Assembly (NCBI GenBank): GCA_015345905.1
Contig: JADDTR010000002.1
Span: forward strand, 744,001-808,000
DNA length: 64,000 nt
DNA from: Aotearoamyces nothofagi
Lineage: Eukaryota > Ascomycota > Leotiomycetes > Leotiales > Tympanidaceae
Direction of reading: 5' to 3'
The notes below the pieces were generated by a model. That model ran no database searches. It had not been told where the DNA came from and worked only from the letters and a program-made list of their open reading frames with translations. Positions 22,582 to 34,300 of this stretch are shown here, in pieces. Within the stretch, counting starts at the first letter, position 1; each line of letters begins with the position of its first letter. A program made the translations under genes and the position numbers.

Positions 22582-23869
22582 TCGGCTCAAGGAGAGGGCA
22601 CACCAAACTCCGGGGGAGGAGAGAGTCCCTGCTCGGGTAAAGGCCGGGCAGAGAGGAGAGAGCAATTGAGAGGGCTGCTCGGGATACTACTATCGGGATG
22701 CCACTGTATGTGTATGTACAAGTACCACGGCACCACGGTACGATGTGTGTGCCGGTGTACCTACCAGCTAGTAGCTACCGACCTTGGCATAAAAGTCGAG
22801 AACATAAATAATACCAAGATGGGCCGAAGTAGGGCTTTTCTCTTTCCGATAGCTCTCTTCTGCCTTACTCAGGCCAAGCTGTAACCCGAATTCCTGTCCA
22901 GCAAGCTGGTGGGGCTTGGATCACGTGCCCCGGGGCTCACCGCCCAACAGCCTCCCAACAGAAGTGAGCACTGTAATCTCGCCGTCTTCTCCAGCGACCT
23001 TCGCCAAAGGTGGATTCCTCATGTCGCATTGTTTACAGCGCAGGAGATTTAAAGGCATCGTTATTATTCACCAAGTGCTGCAGTTGATCCAGTCAAAATT
23101 GTTCTGGTTGACAGATCTATTAGCTAACACCAAGTCCATCTTCATACGGCCTGGCCAGGCCGATAGTAGACACAGTATTATTGCCCACAAGCACATCGTA
23201 GACTTGTCATGGAGGCTTAGTGCATTTAGGTCATTGCTATGTCATAGCCCAGGTGCCGTTCTTCAGCGGGGGGCGGGGAGGAGAGCCAGAGGGTTCCCCA
23301 GTCACGGGGCCGAGGCAGGAAGCGAACCATCAAGGTACTCACACAAGGCTATACAAGGCTGTGTACTAGATCATTATCAGAACCTTGATATTATCTGGGA
23401 CATACGCTAGCCTCTATTGTGATGTCGGATTTTCCACGATTGTCTTGGTGCTTGGAATCACATATGTACGTTGAAAAGGTTATGCCAATGAGACTGGAAA
23501 ACCCGAGTAAAGCATACATCGGATTTCTGGGTAAGATATAACAAATGAGAAGAATCATTCCGTTACAAGGAGTATTTGGCCTGAATAAGACTTGCACATA
23601 CCGTTGTTCTGTTCTGTAAGAGCATGTAAATTAATTATACTAAAAGTCGTTTTTCATGTTCGTGTATCAGCTGTCTAGGGGAAGGGCTCGGAAAGAGGTT
23701 TAAAATCCGAGGGCTAAATTTTCTGCTGACTAAGCAAACATGACGCTGTGAGGTAGCTCTGCAGAACCTTTTTTTGCCGGCGTTGGGCGCCAAGACTCTG
23801 ATATACGTACAAAAATGCGCGCATTGAGGCTTTGTTGAGAAAACCCCGCTCATCACACAAGAAGACACG

Positions 23870-26258
23870 ATGGCTTCTGATATATCTCCCAACGTGGCTC
23901 CCAACGCTGATCCTACTCAGTTAAAGATTGAGCGTAAGACTACATCGTAGAACCATAGACCTCATGGCATACTATCACCGAAGCATGGCTGACCAGCAAG
24001 CAGCAATGGCGACCGCGTATACGTCTCCATACGCTGCACCCGCCCAACAATCTCAACCACCGCTCAAACGCAGCTATTCCGAGGAGAACGAGGACAAGAG
24101 TGAGGGCAAGAGACAACGTGTTACTCCACCCATACCTCAGGATGACGATCTGGAGCTGGAGGCGATGCTTGCAAATGCGACCGCCGAGTCATTGCAAACT
24201 GTGACAAACGGTTACACACCACATACCGACAACCCCTTCGGTGCTCAAGCAGACATTGGGTATGGCATGCAACAGGCAGCGGTTGGCAATCAAGCAGGCA
24301 ATGGGCATGCTATACAACAAGCACCTGCTTTGAATTTACAGTTCGCAAATGCATCCATCCGGGGGCGCATTCTAAGCCTACCTATCTTCGAGAACTTAGT
24401 AAGTCTAGAATCCATGGCAACATAACGTTTGCTCTTTAAACCAGGTATAGCTCCAAAAAGCAAACTAACACGACACAGGCTATTCAGATACTGTGGACAT
24501 TATCGCAAGGCTCTCATGAGGACAGTGTCAAATTGGTCAACGAGGATAAGTCTGAAGCCGGCCAAACCTATGCAGCCGTGGTCAACTTATTCAACCAAAC
24601 GAAAAACCTATACTCGCAGACTGCGACAATTATATCGGCCGATGGGATGAATATACATGAACCTGAACACCGAGAAACCATCAGGATTGCCAACATGGCA
24701 ACATTCATGTCTCTCATCTTCGATGAAAGCAACCTTGTCAATTATTTTGAACTAGACCGGAACTTCCTCGATGTATTTGTACCGGCGGGTGGGGAGGTCA
24801 ACAAAGACCTTCAAGAGTTATGGTTAGAGTTAAAGAGACAGATTTTCATCATCAATGTTACAGCTGAAGAACAACAAATGGGCCGGGACGAAACGTTTAA
24901 TGTACTCTTTCCTAACGGACTGGCAGAAGTTCTGAAAGCGAGGCATCCTGGTAGCGAACTCACGCCCGATGAGCTTGATTTCATCAATGCGATGAATGAA
25001 CGTCGGGACTCCCTCGATGACGATTCTCGAGATGATCAATCTACAGGTAAGTGATCAAGCCCTTTCTCTCCAGGTCTTTCTAACTGATATAGCGACTCTC
25101 GCTACGATTCACGGATGGGATAATTTCCTTGCACTGCTAAGTGCTCACCTTCAGAAATTCTATGAACCACTTCTTGATACATACATGAAGCGCCATGGTC
25201 TTACTATTCCGGTACCAGACTACCAGACCGCCCATGGCTTAAATGCCGTGGATCCACAGGCTCCTAGCGCCGAGAACTCTCAGACTCACGATGCTGCGGG
25301 GTCGCATGACGCCAGTGCTAGCCCTCACGATCAGAAGTTGCCTAAGCCGAGCGATGGAGACGATGATGTGGATTTCGATTTTGACAATATTGCCAGATTG
25401 GCTGAAGAGGAAGGGCTGCAGACATATTACACCACTTCTCCTTCAAACATTGGTCAACCCCAAATTCCGGATCAGCAAGGCCAGCAGAACTACCCGGGAC
25501 AGGTCTATCATCAAGTACAAGTCCACAATGCAATAATTCCTTACCCTACGCAAACACAACCAACCCAGGTCCTCTATGAGAAAGCTCGGCAGGCTGCTGT
25601 GACGAAGCAATCATCACATAGTCGCCGTCCGGGTCTCCCAAGTCAACGTCGTCCATGGAGCACTGATGAGGAGAATGCTCTTATGGCAGGTCTCGACCTG
25701 GTCAAGGGCCCCCACTGGAGCCAGATACTCGCTCTTTACGGTCACAAGGGTACGGTAAGCGAGGTACTAAAGGACCGGAACCAAGTTCAACTCAAAGACA
25801 AGGCTCGCAACCTAAAACTCTTCTTCCTGAAGTCTAGTATCGAGGTTCCCTACTACTTACAAACTGTCACTGGTGAGCTAAAGACTCGCGCTCCTAGCCA
25901 AGCGGCACGCAAAGAGGCAGAAGAACGCGCCAAACTTTCAGGCGGGGATAGTCAGGCACGATTCAATGGAATCATGAGTCTTGCAGGCGGAATGCAACCT
26001 GGCCAGAATCAACAAGAGCAGCCACAGATGCAGCATCAGCAGATGCAGATGCAACACGATGGCCTTCCTGTCGCACCTGACATGTCCAGAGACCACAGCA
26101 GCCACAGCCACCACTCCTTCTCGCACGTGGATCAGCAGCAGCAGCAGCATCCAGCACAAGGACAGCACATCCCACTACAGGAACGAAACTTCGAGAAGGA
26201 CCTGGTCGAGAGATTAACACTGGCCAATAACTCCCACGACGACAGAGCCTCCAGCTAA
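23870..26258 (+). CDS. TBF1: TBF1-like telobox (TRF dimerisation plus Myb) DNA-binding protein
   Basis: Secure exons run to 24398, 24479-25046 and 25093-26258 (introns of 80 and 46 nt). With an ATG at 23870 and a candidate 25-nt intron (23934-23958), the model is 745 residues. Without it, translation would start at the ATG at 23964. After a Gln-rich N terminus and a basic stretch (KRSYSEE, KRQRVTPP), the middle (about residues 165-380) is helical and resembles the TRF-homology dimerisation domain (ENLAIQILWTLSQGS; MATFMSLIFDESNLVNYFELD). Near residues 544-625 lies a Myb/telobox domain: RRPWSTDEENALMAGLDLVKG, then VSEVLKDRNQVQLKDKARNL. The C terminus is Gln/His-rich. Known relatives bind TTAGGG-like telomeric repeats and promoters of ribosomal-protein or snoRNA genes. 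The family assignment is strong; the exact orthologue is inferred. Confidence 0.88.
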
Positions 26259-27026
26259 AGAGATGGTAGTTTGTAAATACAAGAATGATACCCCTCCGCT
26301 ATAGATTGATCACAGGCGTTTGCTTTTACTGGGCGCTGGGCTAGGTAGCTAGCATATAGGATAGGGCAGTGCTTTTTGCCTGGAACTATAAATTTCTGGT
26401 TTTATGGAGGGGGCGTTGTTGGGTTAGAGGTCGGGCTTGGCTCTTTTTCTTATCTGGAATAGGCCTTGCTAGAAACTATATTCTGTCTTGGGTTGCGGTT
26501 GTGGTTCTGGAATTGGAAATTGGAATTGGAAGAGGAATTGGAAGAGGGCTGGGAGTTCTGGGGGTTTAGCCGAAGCTTTAGAATAGCAGTTTTTAGAATT
26601 GGGGACTGTCAGAATTAGAAGAATTGAAACCGTTTTTAAAAAAAACTTGATTATTGATGGTCTTGTTTGTTTTGGTCCCTTGATGTGCAGGGCCCGGTTG
26701 GGGGGGGTGGGGTGTGAAGTCTTACTTTGCCTTCCTTACCATTCTGTCTTATCGGCGTCTGTCTTGCCTGCACGTTGCCGTGCTGGCGAATTCCGAGTAC
26801 CATCCCCGCTCCTTCTTCTCCACATTGCAAGCGCGTGGCGAGTAGCAGTAGCGTTGCCGCGAAGCGCGAAGGAGAGATCTCGGCTCGAGAGGGTCCTGAG
26901 AGGGACGGCGTTTGGTTGATCCTGCATCACGTCGATCTGTTTCTGTCTACCCCGATCCCCCTATCCCCCAGAGCTCGGAATCGAAGAGGAAAAAAATACC
27001 GAAGACAAGCCGCGCCATGCCATCGC
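26259..27026. other. intergenic region
   Basis: Downstream region of the telobox gene. It contains a GGAATTGGAA-type simple repeat near 26505-26545 and poly-purine runs. No gene seen. Confidence 0.4.
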
Positions 27027-27590
27027 TCAAGCCCTGAACCCGACCCCGTCCTCGCCGAGCGCCATCTCGGCCAGCACCCTCCTGACGTGCCCGTCCTTGC
27101 GCCACTCGGCACACGGACAGCCGCTGAGCGTCATGCCGACGGGGCTGCACGCGCCGACGGGGCAGCAGAGCACGAGATGGCTGATGTCGATGTGGGCGAG
27201 CGAGCGGCGGGCGGCGAGGGAGAGGGACGCGCAGGCGGTGTCGAGGTCTCTCTTGGGTGTGGCGGGAGGGAGGTTTGGGCCGGCGGCGGCGGCGACGGCG
27301 CGCCGGCGGAGCTGTTTGGCGCCTGGGGCCGGGTTGTGCGCTGGCTCGGGCTGGCTGGGCGGGTTTGGCTTTGGCTCTGGCTGCGGGCGGAGCTGGGGGG
27401 TGGAGAGGGATTCGTGCGTCATGATGCTGGGCTGCTGGCTGCTGCTGTGGTCGAGACCGCGGTTGGCAGAGGCGTCGAGACGCGTGGCTGCGGGAGCTCT
27501 GGATGGCTGGGTATCCTGCTGGCAGGCTCCGTGTTTGGCGATATAGAGCATGAGGCCGGCTATGAGGCTTGTGGTGAATGTGATCTTCAT
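27027..27590 (-). CDS. candidate small secreted cysteine-rich protein with Kex2-like sites
   Basis: Single-exon frame of 187 residues on the minus strand, starting MKITFTTSLIAGLMLYIAKHGAC, which reads as a signal peptide with cleavage near residue 22. A Pro/Gln-rich pro-region (PQPEPKPNPPSQPEP) is followed by basic sites (LRRRA, then TPKRDLDTAC). After the KR site the last 70 or so residues carry six cysteines spaced C-x21-CC-x4-C-x9-C-x-C. The 5' leader on its coding strand has a CT-repeat tract directly upstream of the ATG, typical of fungal promoters. I do not recognise the family. It could be a secreted peptide or effector-like protein. The main doubt is that GC-rich DNA can keep a frame open by chance; the signal peptide plus clustered cysteines argue against that. 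Confidence 0.55.
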   Translation of the reverse strand: MKITFTTSLIAGLMLYIAKHGACQQDTQPSRAPAATRLDASANRGLDHSSSQQPSIMTHESLSTPQLRPQPEPKPNPPSQPEPAHNPAPGAKQLRRRAVAAAAGPNLPPATPKRDLDTACASLSLAARRSLAHIDISHLVLCCPVGACSPVGMTLSGCPCAEWRKDGHVRRVLAEMALGEDGVGFRA

Positions 27591-28774
27591 CTCTGGGCTT
27601 GAGATATCGATGCTTGGGATCTTGGAGAGAGAGAGAGAGAGGCGTGATGAAGAGTGGATGGATGAGAATGATGCGTGAGGGTAGCTCGTGTAGCTTTGAA
27701 AAGATGCAGAGTGAGGAAATGGGTGGTGACTGCTTGCCTAGTTCAGTCGTTTGAAGTACGCTGGTGGCATAGATGGTAGACTAGAGTAATACGGTTTGGT
27801 AGTGGAAAGTAAGACGTTGATACCTATGAACATCTGTGACGTTCCTGATCTTTATGACGGATATCGCAAAAAATAGCTTCATAAGCAACCGAGAGAAAAG
27901 ACTAGGTGCATACCAAAAAGTCCATAGCGAGAGTAGTGTTATGGTATTTTCATCTCAGAGTGCAGAAGTCCTCGCAGAGAAGACAAGCTGACGGTGCTAC
28001 GACATGAATCTTTTGGCGTCCGTTTCCGACTTGCGGCCCTTGGACTTATGCTTATCTATACTTACCCCTTCGGAATGGTAAATATAGCGATTAGTGCCTC
28101 TTGAACACCATCTCTGTTGATATGTTTTTTGGGGGGGGATAATTAAGATATAATGGGTAGATTTTCGGCGTGGAACGGTATAAAGCAGAGACATACATAC
28201 TTACGCATGATAATGGCTTAGGAGGACAATATCTACCCGTCACGCCAAGTCCAAGATGAATATAATATCCTGCATGAAGAAACTTAGTGTCTGTCAATAA
28301 ACGGATTCCCTCCCACTCAAAGAATGGTGGTTGCAGTCACGACGAAATATATAGGGGTATTCTTGACTCCTGGGCTGTTGGATGAATATTATTTCTATTG
28401 CTTTAGGCAATGCTGGAGTATTTTGATTGGATGTCTGATAACGCTTTGCAGCCTAATCAACAGTAGGATCAAGGCTAAGATGTCAAGTCGCTATCTTGAG
28501 GCTATTTCGTAGATGCTCTGCGTACTATCCAGGCTTATTGAGGAATATATATGTATTATACAGAGTAGAGAAATTCAGTTAAGAGCTTCCATTTCAAATA
28601 AGATGCCAGTCTCGTAGTCATTGTAATATAGCAATACAGTGGTTAGTTATGTCACTTCAATAATCCGAAGCTGGAGCTGGAGATCACGTGGACACGTGTA
28701 AATCAATTCTCGCTTCAAGAGATATCGAAACCCGCGACGCGTCTTACATCAAATTTATCTCAGAGTTGAAGAAG
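27591..28774. other. divergent intergenic region
   Basis: Between the secreted-protein candidate (minus) and the AT-hook gene (plus). A GAGA repeat near 27627-27642 lies just upstream of the minus-strand ATG. The rest is of mixed composition with no gene seen. Confidence 0.4.
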
Positions 28775-31315
28775 ATGGCGCCTCGTCGGGTCATTGAGGA
28801 CTCTGACGATGATGATGGGGCTATCAGCGAAGAGCAATCTCCTGAAAAGATGCCGGTAGACGGAGCGGCACGTTCGATTGAGCTGGTTGCTAGTTCTACG
28901 TACCATACGCCTCTACCAACAGGAACGGCTTCTACAGGTATTTTCTTGATTCATCTATGCATAACTACATTGCTAATAATATTTTTGCCAGATCCAATCC
29001 TTTTCCAAGCACTTTACGACGAACAGCTTGCTGAACTTCAAACGCAATCCGAAGAACGACCGAGGGCTCATAGATTACCACCACAATTCGACGACTCAAT
29101 TATCAACCAACAGACGCCTTCTTCTCCCATGAGCGTCAAGAAGCTCAAACGAAGCAAGACTATACATACATCTTCTTTGACTTCTATTAGTGAACCGACT
29201 GCGTCTAATCGAAAGGCCAAACGTGCAAAGTCAATGAAGGATGTAAATAGTCTAACGCAAGTAACATCGCCGAGTAAATCCAAGGAGAAAGAAAAGGAGA
29301 AGGATCCTTGGGAGTTTCCAGGCAGTAGTGTGGATGATAGGACATTGAATAAAATTGCGAAATTAGAGAATAGGAATGTGGAGAAAGGTGGCAGCCTCAA
29401 AACATATGGGCGACCAGTACGACGGTCCAAGACTATGGCAGATTTCTCCTCCAGCCCTGCATATGACGAGCCTAGAACTCGATCTTTTGATGACGGCGAT
29501 TCTTACGCTGCAACCCGGAAACGAACAACAAGAAGTCATGGTGATGATGATCTTTTACCAATGCTTCCCAAACCCAAACGACAAAAGCGAAGCACGTCTG
29601 TGAATGCCAATATAATCAATACCATGCATGATGAATATCCTGCGAATGAAAGTGATCATGTTAGTAATTCTCAATCCTGGAACTTGAGGCTGTAATGCTA
29701 ATAGAACATCTTCTAGGACATGGCTTCTGGATCCGTTGATCTCGTGGCAACCAATGCCTACGCCCCCAGTATCCAAGTACCAAGAAGTACCAGTGAGGAC
29801 CGTGCTGTAACTGAGAACCGACTTGATATCTTTACGCCTGGCCATGATATACGGATTCATCTAGACTCGACAAGTGGGGAGTCCGTTGTTAAAAACACTG
29901 ATTGTGGAACTGTATCTTCCATGTTGCAGCACACAGAGAAAGCTACCGCGTCCATTGCCATCATACCAAGTCTTTTGACAAGCAGCCAGAAGAAAGCATA
30001 TGATGTTGTCAATGTAGAATCCTCGTCTGAAGCTCGTCGATCGTCTTTGCCAGATGTTATGGAAGTAGTGGACGCGGCACTCAAATATACCGGAGACTCA
30101 AGTACGGTTCCCAATGATACACCGCAGCCACGTATCTCATCAGGAATTGTCATGGCGCCGGCAACCGTACCATTCTCATCTTCGAGCCCTCCAGTATCAG
30201 CTGCCAGCCGCAAGATGAAAAGGGCAAAGTCCGAAGCAGGACTGAAGGCAAGTCCTTATAAAATTCATATGATTGATTTGCTTTCACAGTGAGGATATAA
30301 AATCATACTAATTTTGGGATAGGCACCTACTTCTTCACCAGTTTCAATATCTTCCAGCAAAGCCTCGAAGCGTAAAAGGAGAAGCAAATCTATAGCGCCA
30401 GGAGATACCCGATCATGTCGGGAATCTTCTGTTGATGAGCTATCTTTAGGACACCTTCCATCGATTGAGACCACTAGCATAGAAGCTGTATCCGGAGCTG
30501 GCAGCAAAAAGAGGACAACTAGGAACACTGAGGAGCGAGTCGACGTTGATGTGTTATTTGGTTCTGACGACATTGGTCTACCCAGAGAGCGATATCAACC
30601 ACGTCCAAGCATGCGCCGGTCGAAAAGCACGAGTGCTCAAGCGCCAGATATAACGGCTGATGCTGATATCACTACTCACAAGCGTCGAAAGACGGCCACG
30701 AAGACCAAGTCCTCAAATACGTCTACGGCCAACGATGGAATAATACTAAGAGAGGCAATTATCAGCGACAGTGCTCTACCTAATGATTCAACTATAACGA
30801 GCCAAGCTACTAATATTGATCATGTCGATGATATTGTTCAACATGTACCTGGGAACTATGATGATACTAGTATAATTACAGAGACAACAGCTGAGATTGA
30901 GAATGTCATGGCAGCACCAATAGTCCCAGTCCAACCTAAAAGGCGTGGCCGCCCTAAGAAGACTACCGAGAACCGTATTCAACATGATGTGCCCCAGATT
31001 GAATCAGCTCGCTCTATATCGCCTATAGAGAAATCACCAGAGTCTGAGCCAATAGTACTACAAGAGACGGACAGTAACAGACAGTTGTCTCAAGAGTCTT
31101 CCGCGACGCCATCCTGGAACAGAACTGCAGACTTTCTCTCCAAGACTCCACCGAAGGATGCTGAACCCGTTTCAACACCTGTGCAAACCCCAACCAGAAA
31201 ATTGATGAAGGGTGCTGATCAACACAGTCCACTGCAGAGTGGAAAGGTACCATATCGAGTTGGATTGAGCAAAAGGACGAGGATAGCACCGCTATTGAAA
31301 ATAATAAGGAAGTGA
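28775..31315 (+). CDS. AT-hook nuclear protein with conserved basic C terminus
   Basis: Exons 28775-28937, 28992-29659, 29717-30247 and 30323-31315 give 784 residues. The third intron begins GCAAGT (a GC-AG intron) and restores the frame of the last exon, which supports it. The first intron is 54 nt and free of stops. The protein starts MAPRRVIEDSDDDD, is Ser/Thr-rich and highly charged with many basic clusters (KLKRSKTIH, KRKRRSKSI, HKRRKTATKTK), and contains a classic AT-hook, KRRGRPKK. It ends VPYRVGLSKRTRIAPLLKIIRK-like (described in two parts: VPYRVGLSKR, then TRIAPLLKII). No catalytic domain is seen. The composition fits a chromatin or DNA-repair scaffold that binds AT-rich minor grooves. 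I cannot assign an orthologue with confidence. Confidence 0.82.
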
Positions 31316-34300
31316 TCGGGCAATAGTTTGATGACGGTTAAGGCAGTGCCTCCTTTCTAGCTGTCGGTGATAGGTTTGATTCATTAGGGCATACGATGAT
31401 ATGGCGATATGGCGCACTGGCTAGGTTTGGCGCTGAAGATACCCATTTTGCTTTTAGCTTTCATGTTAGTGCTTAATATCGTGAGATATATAGCTGATGA
31501 TAAGAGCTAGTTTTGTCCATAGAACCAATAGAAATCCGCTCGAAGTGCATCGTCGCACTATCGTGAACATCTGAGGTGTTTCTATGTTAAGACCGTACCT
31601 ATCAGGCCCCTTTCTCAGTTTTGTTTTCGTGGCGCTTGTTATAAGAATAAGCTTTATCTGCAACAATATGATGGCATTTCCTGCACATCTATTAGGATAT
31701 GCTATGGTTTCCTTACAAGCCTGCCTGATATGCCTCTTGCTCCGCATTGCCGGACAGACAACAGATAGCGGGATGGATTGCTTTCCATCATGCTCACGCC
31801 GTCCGCTGAGCACTAGCCCCCGGCAGTTGTATCAGCCTTCTTTATACATCTTGCTGCTATAGGACGGTATGATTCATCCTTTGATTGCGGCTATTGGGAC
31901 CGAGAGTATCGTGCGCATACAGCACTGACAGGCCGGCAGTGCAGATAAGCCAACGAGCGCCGCCTCTCGCCGCCACTGAGGGATCCGTGCTGTGTGTACT
32001 GTATATTGCCTACGCAGCGGGCCTGGCGGGGAATCCTCGCAGGATTTCAAGGTCCACGGACGAGGGAGAGGATGTGAGGCCTCCTATAATGGCACGGCAT
32101 ATAGACGGCCGAGGCAACGAGAGAGATCAAGTGATGGCTGCTGGAGAGGTGCAAGCACCGTGCTACTGTGAGGCAAGGCACAAAATACGGCGTGATGAGC
32201 GAGGCTTGCATGGAAGAGGGTTAGCGATGTCTGTGATGGACGGGGGAACGAGATGCCCTCTGCCGGATCGAGAGGTTGAAAAGAAAACGAAAACACTCGA
32301 GCGCTGGGGAAGTGGCCGCGGTTATCCAGCTGCATGCTGCTGTGCTATGTACGCCTCATAGAGATACGGCGCATGCTGTAGCATGTAGCTGCATGCATAT
32401 TCCGCACGTACCTACGGCAGGCACAGATTGCATTTGCATTGCATGGAGTTTGCATGGAGTTTGCATGAACCATGCGGTGCGCCTTTCCGTGATTCGTCGA
32501 GATGTGATCATGGAGTAAACAGATAGATAAATGTTTACTGTGCTGTGTAGTCTGTGACTGTGTAGTCTGTGACTGTGTAGATGGATATAAAAATACGTTA
32601 CTTTGCACTTTATACTTTGTATATGATGTGACTTGGGTCGGATGGACCACTGGAGTGGCTCTTTCACGTGGGCTTTCATTCTTGATGGCCGGTCCGTCCG
32701 TCTGGGAGGGGTAGTTACCTACCTAGTAACTCTATAGACCATATTTCGCTACGGACCGAGAGAGATCCAGCACTATCAGTAGTAGCACAGTACTGAGTAC
32801 ATTTTACAGTGCTCGTGTGCAGACGTGTGGACGTGTGGTATATGTACTGTAGAGCCCTCGGAGTGTGTCCAGGATGTCTGTAGACTAGCATTCCACGGTT
32901 GCACGCTGCAAGTCTCTAATCGCTTGATAGGTGTCCGTACCGGAGGAAAGCTAGGGAGACCCGTCAGCACGTTTAGAGCATTCTTAGCACTGTTCCGCAT
33001 TGCTCGCTCCTGGACCGAGAACAAGAGGGCCGGGATGTCAAAAATGTGATATCGGCGTGCACTGTCAGACTGTCAGTGTCACCAAAGTCAAGCTTTGATT
33101 AGTCGCGCGTCCCGCGTCCCGCGCCCGCGTCCCGCGCCGTAGTTCATACTTGTTGGGCAAAGGTAGGAGAAGTGCATTCTTATGAAGTTATGGATAGTGG
33201 TTAATGCGTTGGAGGATGTGCAGGGTGGTTGGTCTTGGAAAAGCTTATGCAGAGCTGTCACAGCGCGTACATAGTGTACTACAGTATGAAGCTGGAGACG
33301 GGTATTTGCTGTGCAAGACATGATAAGAGCAGCTTCAAATATCCCGAGGTGAGTGGAAAGCCGTCCCCACCTCTGGTAGCCAGGCAGGAAGGCAGGCAGC
33401 AAAGATTGAGCAGGGCTGCGCACTCCTAGAGCACCGTCGGTATTATACTTGGACATGGGATCGAGGATCCATGCGTAAGGCGGAGCGTGCCTATTCGGAG
33501 GGCCCTACGGCGCTGGAGCTGCATTGGGGTTTGGAGAGGGGGAAGTGCTGGATCGCAGGCTTGGAGTTGCCAGAACGAACTGGCCACAGCTTGCCGGCCG
33601 TACGGCGACACCGGCAGCCTGGGCAATACGGAGATTGAAGGCGCGCCTGGAGAAGATGAAACGTGCTGGCTGAGGCCGGATGGGGCAACCGCCAATTTAC
33701 ACAGCCGCGCTGCGGCGAAGCCACACAGTCAGTAGCAGTCCCTTTGCCCTTTTGTGTGTGCCCGTCTGGATGCAGCACTCGCCGTGCCTGGATCTCGCGT
33801 CCAGCAGCGGGAACGCGGTCTTTGATGCCCGTGCCGTACCGCTGGCTTGGGTATCCTGGCTGGCATTACGGTGGCAGAGGGGCACCATGGACACCTGGAC
33901 ACCTTGGCACGTCGGCGCATGCACGACAGCTTACGGCTCACGCTCGAGCTGCACTGCTTCGCATCAGAGTTGCTTCTTCGCCCTGTCAGAACCAGCCCAC
34001 GTTGTATCGCGCCGAGGAGTGCGACAGGCCGGCAATAAGATAAACAAGCAGCGTCGATAAGACAGGACGAACATGGCAATTCCCCGGAACAGAGAGCGAA
34101 CCTCTGACTGCTCCATCTCGCACTGAGTACACGATCGAGCAGAGAGAGACGCGTGGAATTCTAGAGACGCGGAGGAAGTCTCTAATCTAAATTACGACGG
34201 TACACCTCAGTTTCCGTTTCCAGCCTTATGTCTTTCCCATTGCCGACTAGATGATTTAGACATGGCCGCTTGCAACAGCCGCCGTCTCCTTCTCCGTGCA

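Larger units (their letters stand above)
20021..23869. other. 3.8-kb gene-free block with minisatellite and palindrome
   Basis: Divergent upstream region between the aldehyde dehydrogenase (minus) and the telobox gene (plus). Many short GC-rich frames overlap on both strands, but none has a start, domain or splice structure I can defend. It contains a 9-bp minisatellite (20632-20685), CAGTGCAGTG-type repeats around 20870-20930 and a 22-bp palindrome (22560-22581). Long untranslated leaders or non-coding RNAs are possible but not shown. Confidence 0.45.

Noticed and set aside
26727-27602. Plus-strand open frame over the secreted-protein candidate
   Set aside because: GC-rich antisense frame with a Gly/Ala/Trp bias. 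The minus strand has a signal peptide and ordered cysteines instead.
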